DNA from: Plesiocystis pacifica SIR-1
GTDB taxonomy: Bacteria > Myxococcota_A > Polyangia > Nannocystales > Nannocystaceae
Assembly: GCF_000170895.1 (NCBI RefSeq)
Contig: NZ_ABCS01000078.1
Location: 1 to 47,308, forward strand
Length of the DNA: 47,308 nt
Reading direction: 5' to 3'
Below are positions 23,388-31,962 of the stretch, one piece after another. The notes beneath the pieces are model-generated. The model ran no database searches. It saw nothing but the letters and a program-made list of their open reading frames with translations, and had not been told where the DNA came from. The position numbers were made by a program, and so were the translations under genes. How positions within the stretch are numbered: the first letter of the stretch is position 1; each line of letters opens with the position of its first letter.

Positions 23388-24449
23388 TCAGATCTCGGAG
23401 AACATGTAGGGGTGCAGGGTCTCCTGCAGGCGCTGGCGGGGATCCGAGCCGTCCATGTACCACAGCGCGCAGGCCATGCTCGACAGCAGCGAGTTGCCGT
23501 CCTGGGGCGTGAAGCAGTAGCCGGTCACGCGCAGGCCGTCCTCGGACACGTGCAGGCAAGCCGGGGGGACCACGGTCTGGTTGAGGATGCGGCCGTAGAA
23601 GCCGTGGTCGCGGCCGAAGGAGAACACCGTCGCGGCCGAGCGCTTCTCGGTCAGGGCGACGCGGGGGTTGGACTGCAGGCGCTCGATGACCTTGGCCTTG
23701 GTCGTGGGCTGGCTGAGGGTCATGGAGAACTGCAGCACGTGCATGTACTGGGTCGGCAGCTTGACCGCGCTCGAGAACAGCGACAGGTCGTGGCCGAGGG
23801 TCTTGAACACGTGCCAGGCGTCGCGGGCGTGGTGGGTGCCAAAGCGCGGGTCGGAGTGCTTGCCGACCTCGGGGGCCGGGATGAAGCCCGAGGCCTGGGA
23901 GATGTCCGTGGACCGGCGCAGGCACAAAAAGCGCGCGTCCTCGACGGCGATGTCGCCGTTGACCTGTCCGCCGAGGGTCTTGAGCATCCCGCAGATGTTG
24001 TGGGTGTTGCAGGACACGATCTGCACGAAGCGCTCGTCGAGGTTGAGGGCGCTGTCGTTGATGCCGCGGGCGTACTGCTGGCCGAAGCCGAACTCGCTGC
24101 CCTGCGCCATGTAGACCTTGGGCCCGGCGATCTCGAGGTAGCGGGGCTTGAGCTGGTTGCCCACGGGGGTGCAGTCGATGACCGCGCTGGCTCGGGCGAT
24201 GGCCTCGTCGGCGGTGTAGCTGACGGTGTGGCCGATGCCCTCGAAGTCCTTGACCTTGTCCGAGTCGACGACGAGCTTGGCCCCGCGGCGGATCATGCTC
24301 TCGACCTTGGCGCGCTCGTCGGTCAGCGGCGTGCGCTTGTGGAAGGTGACCTCGTCGATCTCCCACTGCTTCTCGAAGGCCGTGAACAGGCCGATCAGAG
24401 GCTCGCCGATGGTCCCAGTGCCGATGATGTGGACGATGCGCTTGGACAT
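23388..24449 (-). CDS. type II (archaeal-type) glyceraldehyde-3-phosphate dehydrogenase-like protein
   Basis: A 353-aa NAD(P)-dependent dehydrogenase. The N-terminal Rossmann motif is IIGTGTIGEPLI (~8-19). The catalytic segment is VSCNTHNICGML (Cys147), matching SCNTTGLxR of archaeal phosphorylating GAPDH; IDCTPVGNQLKP corresponds to its D-x-T-P-x-G region. Bacterial GAPDHs normally read SCTTNCLAP, so this is the archaeal lineage or a paralogue. The second half (FGTHHARDAWHVFKTLGHDL) preserves the fold, but substrate-binding residues cannot be judged by eye. The ATG at 24449 gives the canonical MSKRIVHIIG start. It may act on another phosphorylated aldehyde. Confidence 0.72.
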   Translation of the reverse strand: MSKRIVHIIGTGTIGEPLIGLFTAFEKQWEIDEVTFHKRTPLTDERAKVESMIRRGAKLVVDSDKVKDFEGIGHTVSYTADEAIARASAVIDCTPVGNQLKPRYLEIAGPKVYMAQGSEFGFGQQYARGINDSALNLDERFVQIVSCNTHNICGMLKTLGGQVNGDIAVEDARFLCLRRSTDISQASGFIPAPEVGKHSDPRFGTHHARDAWHVFKTLGHDLSLFSSAVKLPTQYMHVLQFSMTLSQPTTKAKVIERLQSNPRVALTEKRSAATVFSFGRDHGFYGRILNQTVVPPACLHVSEDGLRVTGYCFTPQDGNSLLSSMACALWYMDGSDPRQRLQETLHPYMFSEI

Positions 24450-24639
24450 GTGCGGCCTTCTATCCTTCGCGCCCGTCGAGTCAAGGTGCGCGGTCGGCCC
24501 GCGACGATGGACTCCGCACGGGTGAGGGCCGCTCACGCGGATTGAGACTGCGCGGCCCTGGCTCGGCCTCGGCGGCCAAATTCGCGGCCCGAGCCGAGGT
24601 CGCCGTGCGTGCTCCGGCGACCTCGGCTATGCCGCGATC

Positions 24640-25689
24640 ATGCTGCGCAGCGACCGCGAAGAGTGGGGATCCTGGGTGTGTGCGTTCGCTCGGAACCTGG
24701 CGTTCTTGGCGATCCTCGGAGTGCCGATCCTCGGCGGGTGTGCGTCGAGCTCCGGCGCCATCGAGGACGGGCGGGTCTCGGCGACCACCCTCGACAGCGC
24801 CCTCGAGGGCCGGCCCATGGCCTACTCGGTCTATACGCCGCCCGGCTGGGACGGCGAGACGCCCCTGCCGCTGGTGGTCTTCCTCCACGGCGGCGGCGAC
24901 GACGAGACCGTGCTGTTCGAGCACGCGCAGATCACCGCGACCTTCGACGAGTGGATCGAGGCGGGGGTGCTCGATCCTTTCATCCTCGTCGCCCCGGACG
25001 GCGAGCGCGGCTTTTGGATGAACTGGCACGACGGCAGCCACCACTACGAGGACTTCGTCGTCGACGAGGTCATCGCGGCCATGCGCGCCGACTACCCCAT
25101 CGCCGAGGGCCGGGAGAACCTCCACCTCATGGGCATCTCCATGGGCGGGGCCGGGACCATCTACACCACCGTCCACCACATCGATCGCTTCGCCTCGGCG
25201 ACGGTGCTCAGCGCCCCGATCTTCGACACCGATCGGACCATGAACTTCCTCAACGGCGGCTTCATGCGCCGCGTCCCCGTCGAGCGCATCTTCGGCCCCG
25301 TGGGCCCCGAGGACCGCGAGCGCGTGGCCGCGAGCAACCCCTTCGAGCAGCTGCAGTCGGCCGCCGATCTCCACGGCACGCGGCTGTTCCTGGGGGTGGG
25401 TCGCCGGGACATCCCAGGCCTCTTGCCGAGCAACCGTGAGTTTCACCGCCACCTCGTCGAGCACGACGTGCCCCACCACTACGCCGAGTATCGGGGCGGG
25501 CACGACTGGCGCTCGTGGTCGCGGCTGTTCCCGATCGCGCTGTGCCTGCACACCCGGGCGGAGGCCTGCGCCCTCGCGGACAGCCGCTTTTTGGAGCTCG
25601 AGCGCGACGGGCGAGTGGAAGATCTGGCCCGCGGCTTCGACGTGGCTCGGCCCGCTCCGAGCTCGGGCGACGAGTCGGCCAGCGAGTAG
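24640..25689 (+). CDS. alpha/beta hydrolase (esterase) lipoprotein
   Basis: A 349-aa putative secreted esterase of the esterase D/feruloyl esterase-like group. A signal region ending LGVPILGGC is a lipobox. PLVVFLHGGGDDE is the oxyanion loop. The nucleophile is Ser167 in MGISMGGAGT; the acid is likely Asp in LGVGRRDIPG and the base His in RGGHDWRSW. NWHDGSHHYEDFVVDEVI before the nucleophile matches the 'putative esterase' family. The ATG at 24640 gives 33 residues before the lipid Cys, slightly long but acceptable. It is followed 56 bp later by the SspB-like gene. Substrate unknown; cell-wall or plant polymer esters are possible in a predator or saprophyte. Confidence 0.82.
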   Translation: MLRSDREEWGSWVCAFARNLAFLAILGVPILGGCASSSGAIEDGRVSATTLDSALEGRPMAYSVYTPPGWDGETPLPLVVFLHGGGDDETVLFEHAQITATFDEWIEAGVLDPFILVAPDGERGFWMNWHDGSHHYEDFVVDEVIAAMRADYPIAEGRENLHLMGISMGGAGTIYTTVHHIDRFASATVLSAPIFDTDRTMNFLNGGFMRRVPVERIFGPVGPEDRERVAASNPFEQLQSAADLHGTRLFLGVGRRDIPGLLPSNREFHRHLVEHDVPHHYAEYRGGHDWRSWSRLFPIALCLHTRAEACALADSRFLELERDGRVEDLARGFDVARPAPSSGDESASE

Positions 25690-25745
25690 GGCAGGGCGCG
25701 GCCGCGTGTCGCGGCACGGCTCCTCTGGTACTGTCCAGGCGAGCC

Positions 25746-26471
25746 ATGCACCCCATCCAACGCATGATCGAGACGCTGCACGGCGAGGGCCGCTGCCCCC
25801 GACTGCGCGTCGACGTGACCCAAGAGCAGGTCGTGTGTCCGGACTTCGTGGTCGAGCGCCACGGCGAGAGCCTGATCATCGACCTCGACCCGGAGTACCC
25901 CCTGGACCTGGCCTTCACCGAGGTCGGCGTCGAGGCGGACCTGTCCTTCGGCGGCTTCGTGACCCGCTGCGTGTTCCCCTTCGCCGCCATCTACATGATC
26001 TTCGACCGCGAGACCGGTCGCGGGATGAAGTTCGACGCGGCCATGCCCGAGTCCGTCCGCCGCCAGCAAGCCGCGCCCAAGCCTGCCCCCAAGCCCAAGC
26101 CGCGCCTGGTCGCCGTGGGGGACGAGGGCGAGCCGGAGCCGAGCGAGCAAGCCGAGCAAGCCGAGCAAGCCGAGCAAGCCGAGATTGATCCGAACCTCGC
26201 CAAGGTGAAGGTCGACAGCGGGGCCAAGCGCTCGCGCCGAAAGCGACGCAAGAAGCGAGGCGAGGCGAGCGAGGCGGCGCCGCCCAAGGCAGCACCGCCC
26301 AAGGCAGCACCGCCCAAGGCAGCACCCGTGGAGGCCGCGCCCGAGGTCGCGAGCGAGCCCGAGGCAGCGCCGACCGCCGACGCGGCGTCCGAGGCCGAGT
26401 CGAACGGGGCCAGCGAAGAGCGCGCGCAGACCCGCCGGGCGGCCTTCCGGGTCATCGACGGCTCGGACTGA
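25746..26471 (+). CDS. SspB-like ClpXP adaptor with long low-complexity tail
   Basis: A 241-aa protein whose first ~105 residues look like SspB. They contain RLRVDVTQEQVVCPDFV, LIIDLDPEYP, VEADLSFGGFVTRCVFPFAAIYMIF and ETGRGMKF, matching the SspB strands and the conserved 'AIYarENGqGM' block. SspB tethers ssrA-tagged and other substrates to ClpX. The remaining ~135 residues are disordered, with four SEQAEQAEQAEQAE-type units and three AAPPK units encoded by exact DNA repeats, a Lys/Arg-rich patch, and an end of RRAAFRVIDGSD. In SspB the extreme C-terminus (XB motif, often ending RVVK-like) binds ClpX; AFRVIDG may play that part. ATG at 25746 after weak GGCGAG. Confidence 0.75.
   Translation: MHPIQRMIETLHGEGRCPRLRVDVTQEQVVCPDFVVERHGESLIIDLDPEYPLDLAFTEVGVEADLSFGGFVTRCVFPFAAIYMIFDRETGRGMKFDAAMPESVRRQQAAPKPAPKPKPRLVAVGDEGEPEPSEQAEQAEQAEQAEIDPNLAKVKVDSGAKRSRRKRRKKRGEASEAAPPKAAPPKAAPPKAAPVEAAPEVASEPEAAPTADAASEAESNGASEERAQTRRAAFRVIDGSD
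26145..26180 (+). repeat. 4 x 9-bp in-frame tandem repeat
   Basis: Four perfect copies of GAGCAAGCC encode Glu-Gln-Ala repeats in the tail of the SspB-like protein. Being in frame, length change would only alter linker length. Confidence 0.85.
26280..26324 (+). repeat. 3 x 15-bp in-frame tandem repeat
   Basis: Three perfect copies of CCGCCCAAGGCAGCA encode a Pro/Lys/Ala linker in the SspB-like protein. Confidence 0.85.
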
Positions 26472-26942
26472 GGTCCCGACCTTCCCGTCGCGCAGCGCCT
26501 GGGTCGAGCGGGGGAGCCCTTGACTGCGCACCCAGGGGGCCGCGCGGCGAATTGGTCGCGCAGTGCCCTGGACAGGTCCGAGAGCAGGTAGAGGCGGTCG
26601 GGGGTGGACAGCAGCAGGACCTGGCAGTGGACCCCGCTGGCCTCGCACAGGCCAAAGATGTCCTCGGGGGTCGCGCCCGGGGCCAGCGGCAAGAACACGT
26701 CTCGGGGTCCTCGGCGCCCTCGCGTCCATGGGCGGACGCGAGGGCGCCGAGGGCTCGGGCGCGGGCGGCTCGGCGCCGGGCTCCGCGTGCTGCACGCGAG
26801 TCAGCCGGCGAAGCTCGAGGGGCTCGACGCTGGGGTCGATGGGCGCGTCCCCGAGCGAGGGCAAGGCGCCGCCGCAGCCGACGACGAGGCTGAGCCCGCC
26901 GATCAGGCACGCGCGCACGGAGAGAGGGCTCGAGACTCGCAT
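26452..26942 (-). pseudogene. frameshifted lipoprotein gene
   Basis: The start reads as a good lipoprotein: ATG at 26942, hydrophobic segment and lipobox LSLVVGCGG, then a Pro/Glu/Ala linker to MDARAPRTP (about 26700). Beyond this the plausible protein continues in another frame, reached by dropping one base at a C4 run near 26714: DVFLPLAPGATPEDIFGLCE, then HCQVLLLSTPDRLYLLSDLS. No stop occurs in that frame before it enters the sspB-like gene, and the end may shift frame again. I read it as a broken gene or a region with sequencing indels. The central part has no recognised domain. The coordinates are approximate at the 3' end. Confidence 0.5.
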
Positions 26943-27016
26943 CGCTGCCTACGCGGGCAGGATAGGGCTCGAGCCGTCACTTGGGTCCTGGCGAGCGAGG
27001 GAATCGCTTGCGCCGG

Positions 27017-27997
27017 TCAGACCCCGAGCAGCTCGCGGATGGTCCCGCTGACCATGGCCGTGGGCAGGCACATGCGCGCCCCGGCGTCGCGGGCCGCCGA
27101 TCGAATCTCGTCGGTGGGCTCGTCGTGCACGGCGATGATCTGCGGCTTGTGCTCGGAGCTGGCGAGCTTTGAGATGACCTTGCTGCTCTCGAGGTCCGGC
27201 ACGGTCAGCGAGACGATGACGTGGTGCGGCGGGGCGGTCTTGGCGACGAGGGTCGCGTCGGCGCCGGTCTGGGCGGTGAGCACCTCGACGGCGGGCTTGG
27301 CCTGGGTCAGCTCGTCGCGGACCTTGGTCCGAAAGTCGGCGTTTTGGGTGACGACCAGGACCTTGGTCGCGCCCTTTTGCTTGGCCGCCTGCTGGACCTC
27401 TTCGTCCTTGAGCTTGAAGGCCTCGATGACCCGGCCGCGGACCTCGAGCACGTCGAGGGGCTTTTTGAGGCAAGCCACCGCGCCGGCGTTGATGATCCGC
27501 TCCATGTTGGCTTCGGTGTAGTAGCCGGTGATCGCGATGACCTCGGTGTTGGTCGTGGCCGCGTCCTTCTTGAGCCGGGTGCAGACCTCGAAGCCGTCGA
27601 CGCCGGGCATCATCAGGTCGAGGAAGATCAGCTGGGGGCGGAAGGTGGCGACGAGGCGGCCGGCGTCGAAGGCGTCCTTGGCGACCTCGACCTCGAACTT
27701 GTGGTTGAGCTCCTTGACCACGTCGCTGACGAGCTCGAGGACCACGGGCTCGTCGTCGACCACGAGGATGCGGCCGACCTCCGTGCCGGTCGGGACGTTG
27801 AAGGGGATGCCGCGATCTCGGCACACCTTCTCGAGGTCCTCTCGACGCACGCGCCGGTGGCCGCCGACGGTCTTGAACGCGGGGATGAGGCCGTCCTCGA
27901 TCCACCGGATGACTGTCGTGGGGGTGACGCAGCAGATCTTGGCCACGTCGTGGGTCGAGTAGGTGTCCTTGACTGGGGGTGTACGTCCGCGACTCAT
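27017..27997 (-). CDS. response regulator with N-terminal MerR-like HTH and two receiver-like domains
   Basis: A 326-aa regulator of unusual order. Residues ~12-57 are a MerR/excisionase-type HTH (YSTHDVAKICCVTPTTVIRW, then KTVGGHRRV), a DNA-binding module resembling BldC. Residues ~76-200 are a complete receiver domain (VVDDEP, phosphoacceptor Asp127 in LIFLDLMMPG, Thr in ITGYY, Lys in CLKKPLD). Residues ~212-326 are a second receiver-like domain that has lost its acidic pocket (VVTQNAD) and has Ser in place of the Asp (VIVSLTVPD). Its ATG shares one base with the kinase stop (TAATG), so the two form a translationally coupled two-component operon. Confidence 0.85.
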   Translation of the reverse strand: MSRGRTPPVKDTYSTHDVAKICCVTPTTVIRWIEDGLIPAFKTVGGHRRVRREDLEKVCRDRGIPFNVPTGTEVGRILVVDDEPVVLELVSDVVKELNHKFEVEVAKDAFDAGRLVATFRPQLIFLDLMMPGVDGFEVCTRLKKDAATTNTEVIAITGYYTEANMERIINAGAVACLKKPLDVLEVRGRVIEAFKLKDEEVQQAAKQKGATKVLVVTQNADFRTKVRDELTQAKPAVEVLTAQTGADATLVAKTAPPHHVIVSLTVPDLESSKVISKLASSEHKPQIIAVHDEPTDEIRSAARDAGARMCLPTAMVSGTIRELLGV

Positions 27998-30348
27998 TAA
28001 CTGGGTTCCGTATCGGATGGCGGGGGGGCGGTTGGGGGCGGCGGGCCTTCGCGGGGCAGGGTCACGGTGAAGGTGGTCCCGCGCCCCGGCTGCGATTCGA
28101 GGAGGATATCACCCCCGTGATCGCGGACGATGCCGTAGGAGATCGAGAGGCCCAGGCCGGTGCCCTTGCCGATCTCTTTGGTGGAGAAGAAGGGGTCGAA
28201 GATGCTGTGGCGAATCTCTTCGGGGATGCCCATGCCCTCGTCGGACACGGCGAAGATGACCGTATCGGCCTCGCCCTCGCCCAGGCGAATGCGGATGGTC
28301 CCGCCGCGGGGCATGGCGTCGACGGCGTTGGACAGCAGATTGAGCAGGACTTGCTCAATCTGGTCGGCGTCGGCCATCAAGGTCAGGGGGCGCTCGAGCT
28401 GCTCGGGCTCCCGGAGGATGCGCACGTTGTGCATCTTCCACTGGTACTCGCCCACCCGGACTACCCGGTCTACGAGCGTGGCGAGATCGACCTCGGTCCG
28501 CTCGCCGCCTTGCTGGGAGCGGGAGAACAGCAGCACGCCCTCGACGATCTTGCGGCAGCGCTCACCGGACGCGGCGATGCGCTCGACCTTCTCGCGGATC
28601 TTGGGCTCGAGGGGCTTCTCCAGCAGCAGCTTGGAGTAGCCGACGACGCCCGAGAGCGGGTTGTTGATCTCGTGAGCGATGCCCGCGGCGAGCAGGCCGA
28701 CGGCGGCCATCTTCTGCGACTGCAGGACCTGCTTTTCGAGGGCCCGGCGGATGCGCAGATCGAGGCCGACCAGCACGGCGCCCTTGACCTCGCTGCCGTC
28801 GCGGAGCAGGCGGCCCTCGAGGTGCACGGGGATCTCGTCGTCCTCGGCCCCGAGCAAGATGATCTCTCGGGCCATGACGCCGTCGCGCAGCAGCGTCGAC
28901 CACATCTCGCGCCAGCGCGGGAGGTCCTGGGCGCGGGCGACCTCGAGGCCGAACAGGCGGCCCTTGGCGTCGTCGCTGGAGATGCCGACGAGGCGCTCGC
29001 TCGCGCGGTTCCAGGTGACCACGCGGCCCTCGGCGTCGAGGGAGTTGAGCAGCACGGTGGTCTGGTCGAGGACGCGGGCCTGGTAGGCGGCGAGGGCCCG
29101 GGTCTCGAGCATGAGCAGGCCGTTGGCCAGGCCCATGGCCAGCTGCGGGGCCAAGGTAGCGACCAGGCCGAGCTCTTCGTCGCCCCAGGGCTCGCGGCGA
29201 TCGAAGGCGCACACGAGGTAGCCGACGACGCCGCCGGTCGCTCGCAGGGCCATGCGCAGGCCCGTGGCGGCGGCGTTGAACTCTCCGAGCAGGGCGGCGA
29301 GGGCGGGGGCTGGGTGGCCGCCGACGAGCTCGAGGGGGTGCATGCCGCGGTCTTGGGCCCACGCGCTCGGCGGTCGGGTCGACGCGGACAGGGGCACGAA
29401 GCGCGGCGGGCTGTCCTGGGCCGTGGTCCAGCGCTCCCAGTGGCCCGAGAAGCGGGTGAGCACGATGACGCGCAGGGCCCCGAGGCCGCGGGCGAGGGCC
29501 TGGCAGGCGGCGGAGATGGCCTCGCGGGGCTCGGCCGAGGACACCAGCGCGCGGTCGACCTGGGCGGTGATCTGGGCCTCGAAGGCGCGCCGCCGGCTCT
29601 CCCGGAGGTCGCGGCACAGGACCACGGCGGGCGCGCCCTCGCCGGATCCAGCGGCCAGCGAGAGCTCCACGGGCACGGTCTCGCCGTCGAGGCGCTTGAG
29701 GTCGATCTCGCCGATCCAGCTGCCGTCGCGGGCCAGCGCCAGCCCGCGCCCGAGCTGATCGAGGAAGGCGGGCTCGGCCAGCTCGAGCAGGCCGCGGCCG
29801 ACGATGGCGTCGCCGAGCAGATCCTGGACCGAAGGGTTGGCGTGGACGATGCGGCCCTCGCCGTCGACGAGCAGCACGCCCTGGTCGAGGCCGTCGAGGG
29901 CCCGGGTCACGGCACGCCCGAACTCGGTCTCGGCGTCGGCGACCTGGGACCGCTCGAAGGTCAGCAAGACCTCGTGGGCGTCGAGCTTGGCGGCGCGGAC
30001 TCGAAAGCGCAGGGCGGGTCCGAGGCTCGGCGCGAGCTCGAGGTCGCGGGTGAAGGCCTGGCCGGGGCTGCGCTTGCGCAGGCCCAGGAACTCGCGGCCG
30101 AAGGCCTCGCGCTCGTTCGGCCGCCGGATCCACATCAAAACGGGCTCGCCCTCGATGGTGCTGCGATCCATGCGCAAGACCTCGGCGAGGGCTCGGTTGG
30201 CGGCGAGCACGATGCCCGACGCGTCGAGCAACGCCGCCGGCAGGGACAGGCCGCGGAGCACCTGGGCGTGGGCGCGCTCGTGCTCTTCGACCTCGAGCCT
30301 CGGGCCTTGGCCGAGGAGCTTGAAAGAGCTGGTCCGTTTGACGTCCAC
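27997..30348 (-). CDS. multi-PAS/GAF cytoplasmic sensor histidine kinase
   Basis: A 783-aa soluble histidine kinase with no TM segment. From the N-terminus: PAS-like domains at ~30-130 and ~165-270, a GAF-like region ~300-430 (ATLAPQLAMGLANGLL), another PAS ~440-540 (LLNSLDAEGRVVTWNRASERLVGIS), HisKA with His559 in GIAHEINNPLSG, and HATPase_c with NLLSNAVDAMPRGG, DEGMGIPEE and GTGLGLSISYGIV. HEINNP is the NtrB/group-4-type phosphoacceptor box. It is directly coupled to the downstream HTH-receiver protein. The signal is unknown; a cytosolic ligand or redox state sensed by PAS/GAF is likely. Confidence 0.87.
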   Translation of the reverse strand: MDVKRTSSFKLLGQGPRLEVEEHERAHAQVLRGLSLPAALLDASGIVLAANRALAEVLRMDRSTIEGEPVLMWIRRPNEREAFGREFLGLRKRSPGQAFTRDLELAPSLGPALRFRVRAAKLDAHEVLLTFERSQVADAETEFGRAVTRALDGLDQGVLLVDGEGRIVHANPSVQDLLGDAIVGRGLLELAEPAFLDQLGRGLALARDGSWIGEIDLKRLDGETVPVELSLAAGSGEGAPAVVLCRDLRESRRRAFEAQITAQVDRALVSSAEPREAISAACQALARGLGALRVIVLTRFSGHWERWTTAQDSPPRFVPLSASTRPPSAWAQDRGMHPLELVGGHPAPALAALLGEFNAAATGLRMALRATGGVVGYLVCAFDRREPWGDEELGLVATLAPQLAMGLANGLLMLETRALAAYQARVLDQTTVLLNSLDAEGRVVTWNRASERLVGISSDDAKGRLFGLEVARAQDLPRWREMWSTLLRDGVMAREIILLGAEDDEIPVHLEGRLLRDGSEVKGAVLVGLDLRIRRALEKQVLQSQKMAAVGLLAAGIAHEINNPLSGVVGYSKLLLEKPLEPKIREKVERIAASGERCRKIVEGVLLFSRSQQGGERTEVDLATLVDRVVRVGEYQWKMHNVRILREPEQLERPLTLMADADQIEQVLLNLLSNAVDAMPRGGTIRIRLGEGEADTVIFAVSDEGMGIPEEIRHSIFDPFFSTKEIGKGTGLGLSISYGIVRDHGGDILLESQPGRGTTFTVTLPREGPPPPTAPPPSDTEPS

Positions 30349-30756
30349 TGGCGTTCGCGGCCGAAGGGCCGACCCGGGTGCGGGGCTCTGCCACCCTAGC
30401 GCAGCTTCGGTCCGAGATCCTGGGTGTTGCTACCGCACCCCCCCAAACCGGCAAAGCCTCGATTCCGAACAGCGAGCGCTGTGTTTGGCGTGATCCAAAG
30501 CCCGCGGTGCGCGGGAGGCGTTGACGGCGCGAGACTAAATCTCTTTGATTACCGTGAAACAATCGGAGCGGCCCATCGAAGAGCCCGGGCGAGGGGGATC
30601 GTCCCCCAGGCGGGGACTCACCCGCCGCGTGTACGGCCCGTGGCGGCCACTTGGGGAGTCGCGCTAGTTGCGCCGGGCCTTGATTGAGCGGCCGCTCAGG
30701 CGACATAGTCGCTCTCCCGCCGGCTAGCCCCTTCGATCGAGCAACAGAGAAGCAGC
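30349..30756. other. intergenic region with twin hairpins upstream of trxA
   Basis: A 408-bp gap between the divergent kinase and trxA genes. No gene is supported. Two small stems lie in tandem: GGGGGA/TCCCCC (30593-30607) and GGCGGG/CCCGCC (30609-30626). An AT-richer tract (ACTAAATCTCTTTGATTACC, near 30533-30552) follows a TTGACG at ~30520 and could belong to a promoter. These may form a structured trxA leader. Confidence 0.4.
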
Positions 30757-31080
30757 ATGTCCAACCTCTCCTCCACCACTGACGCGACCTTCGAGACTGA
30801 CGTCATCAACTCCTCGACCCCCGTCGTCGTCGATTTCTGGGCGACCTGGTGCGCGCCCTGCAAAGCCATGGTGCCTCACCTGGAAAAAGCCCAGGACGAG
30901 CACGGCGACGCCCTCAAGATCGTCAAGTTGAACGTCGAGGAAAACCCCAACATCGCCACGCGCTTCAAGGTCCTGAAGCTCCCGACCCTGCTCGTGTTCA
31001 AGGACGGGCAGAAGGTCGACCAGATGATCGGCAACCCCGGGCCCCGCAAGCTCCGCGAGTTCTGCGCCAAGCAGCTCTGA
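30757..31080 (+). CDS. trxA: thioredoxin
   Basis: A 107-aa classical thioredoxin, the length of E. coli TrxA. The redox site is W31-C-A-P-C35; Ala replaces the usual Gly of WCGPC, as in some bacterial thioredoxins. The cis-proline segment is LKLPTLLVF and the end KLREFCAKQL, with an extra Cys. It reduces cytosolic disulfides using electrons from thioredoxin reductase, which is not in this window. No signal peptide, so cytoplasmic. It has its own 408-bp upstream region and a strong terminator, so it is monocistronic. Confidence 0.95.
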   Translation: MSNLSSTTDATFETDVINSSTPVVVDFWATWCAPCKAMVPHLEKAQDEHGDALKIVKLNVEENPNIATRFKVLKLPTLLVFKDGQKVDQMIGNPGPRKLREFCAKQL

Positions 31081-31102
31081 GCGGTCTGCTTTGAACCGGA
31101 TA

Positions 31103-31142
31103 GAGGCGAGCGCTCCTTCGGGAGCCTCGCCTCTCGTTTTTA
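31103..31142 (+). terminator. intrinsic terminator of trxA
   Basis: GAGGCGAG pairs with CTCGCCTC and CTCC with GGAG around a TTCG tetraloop, with one small bulge, followed by TCGTTTTT. The stem begins 23 nt after the trxA stop. This is the clearest intrinsic terminator in the window. Confidence 0.9.
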
Positions 31143-31155
31143 GGGTTTGTCAGGG

Positions 31156-31890
31156 TCATTCGGGGTCACTGGCCGTGCACGCGTCGGGCTCCCCCAACTC
31201 GCAGGCCTTGGCGAGCAGGGCCTCGATCTGCTCGGGCGACTTGGGCAGGCCCTGGCCGTTGGCGAGGTTGAAGCAGGCGGTGGGGTCCTCGTCTCGCTCG
31301 CAGCCCCTGGCGAAGAAGATGTCGGCCCGGACGAGATCGTCGGCTCGCCAGTGCAAGATGCCGGCTTGGTTGCAGCTTTGCTCTCCCCCGAGCTCGCAGG
31401 CGCGATCGACCATCTCTCGACCGCGGGCGGGGTCGGCCTGGACGCCCAGCCCGTCGTGGATGCGCACGCCGTAGAGCTCGCAGGACAGGGCGTGGGCGCG
31501 CTCGCAGCCCATGTTCAACAGGACGTTGGCGTGCGCGTCGTCGCGGGCGGTGCCCCGGCCCTCGCCCGCGAGCATGGCCACGTAGTAGCAAGCGTCGAGG
31601 TCCGTGGGCGCGCAGGCCCGCTCGAAGTGCTCGTAGGCGGCGGCGTCGTCTTGGGGGACCCCGTCGCCCTCGAACTCGAGCAGGGCGAGGTTGTAGCAGG
31701 AGTCCCCGTAGCCCTTGTCGCAGGCCTTGGCGTAGTGCTTGGCCGCGACCTCGGGGTGGCCCTGCCGCCACGCCTCCACGCCCACGTCGTGCTGGAACTC
31801 GCCGGTGCACGCGGACGCGCACAGGGCCGCCGAGAGGGCCAGCAAGGTGAGGCGGGGGCAGGGGGTGGCCATCGAGGGAGAGCGTTCCAT
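31156..31890 (-). CDS. Sel1-repeat lipoprotein
   Basis: A predicted lipoprotein of 244 aa from the ATG at 31890. Lipobox CASAC precedes a chain of Sel1-like repeats (TPR-related), each with a Cys-containing helix pair such as AKACDKGYGDSCYNLALLEFEG and ERACAPTDLDACYYVAMLAGEG. The paired cysteines every ~35 residues are typical of the Cys-rich Sel1 (HcpA-like) subtype, where they form disulfides outside the cytoplasm. Alternative starts are ATG 31872 and GTG 31959; the latter lies 4 bp after the ATPase stop and could be translationally coupled but would precede the signal peptide by ~35 residues. Probably a protein-interaction lipoprotein. Confidence 0.78.
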   Translation of the reverse strand: MERSPSMATPCPRLTLLALSAALCASACTGEFQHDVGVEAWRQGHPEVAAKHYAKACDKGYGDSCYNLALLEFEGDGVPQDDAAAYEHFERACAPTDLDACYYVAMLAGEGRGTARDDAHANVLLNMGCERAHALSCELYGVRIHDGLGVQADPARGREMVDRACELGGEQSCNQAGILHWRADDLVRADIFFARGCERDEDPTACFNLANGQGLPKSPEQIEALLAKACELGEPDACTASDPE

Positions 31891-31962
31891 TCGCGGGGTG
31901 TTGGGTTCGTCGCTCGGAGCGGGAGCCCGTGGGAGGCTGATCTGGGGGCGTCGGTCCACGCG

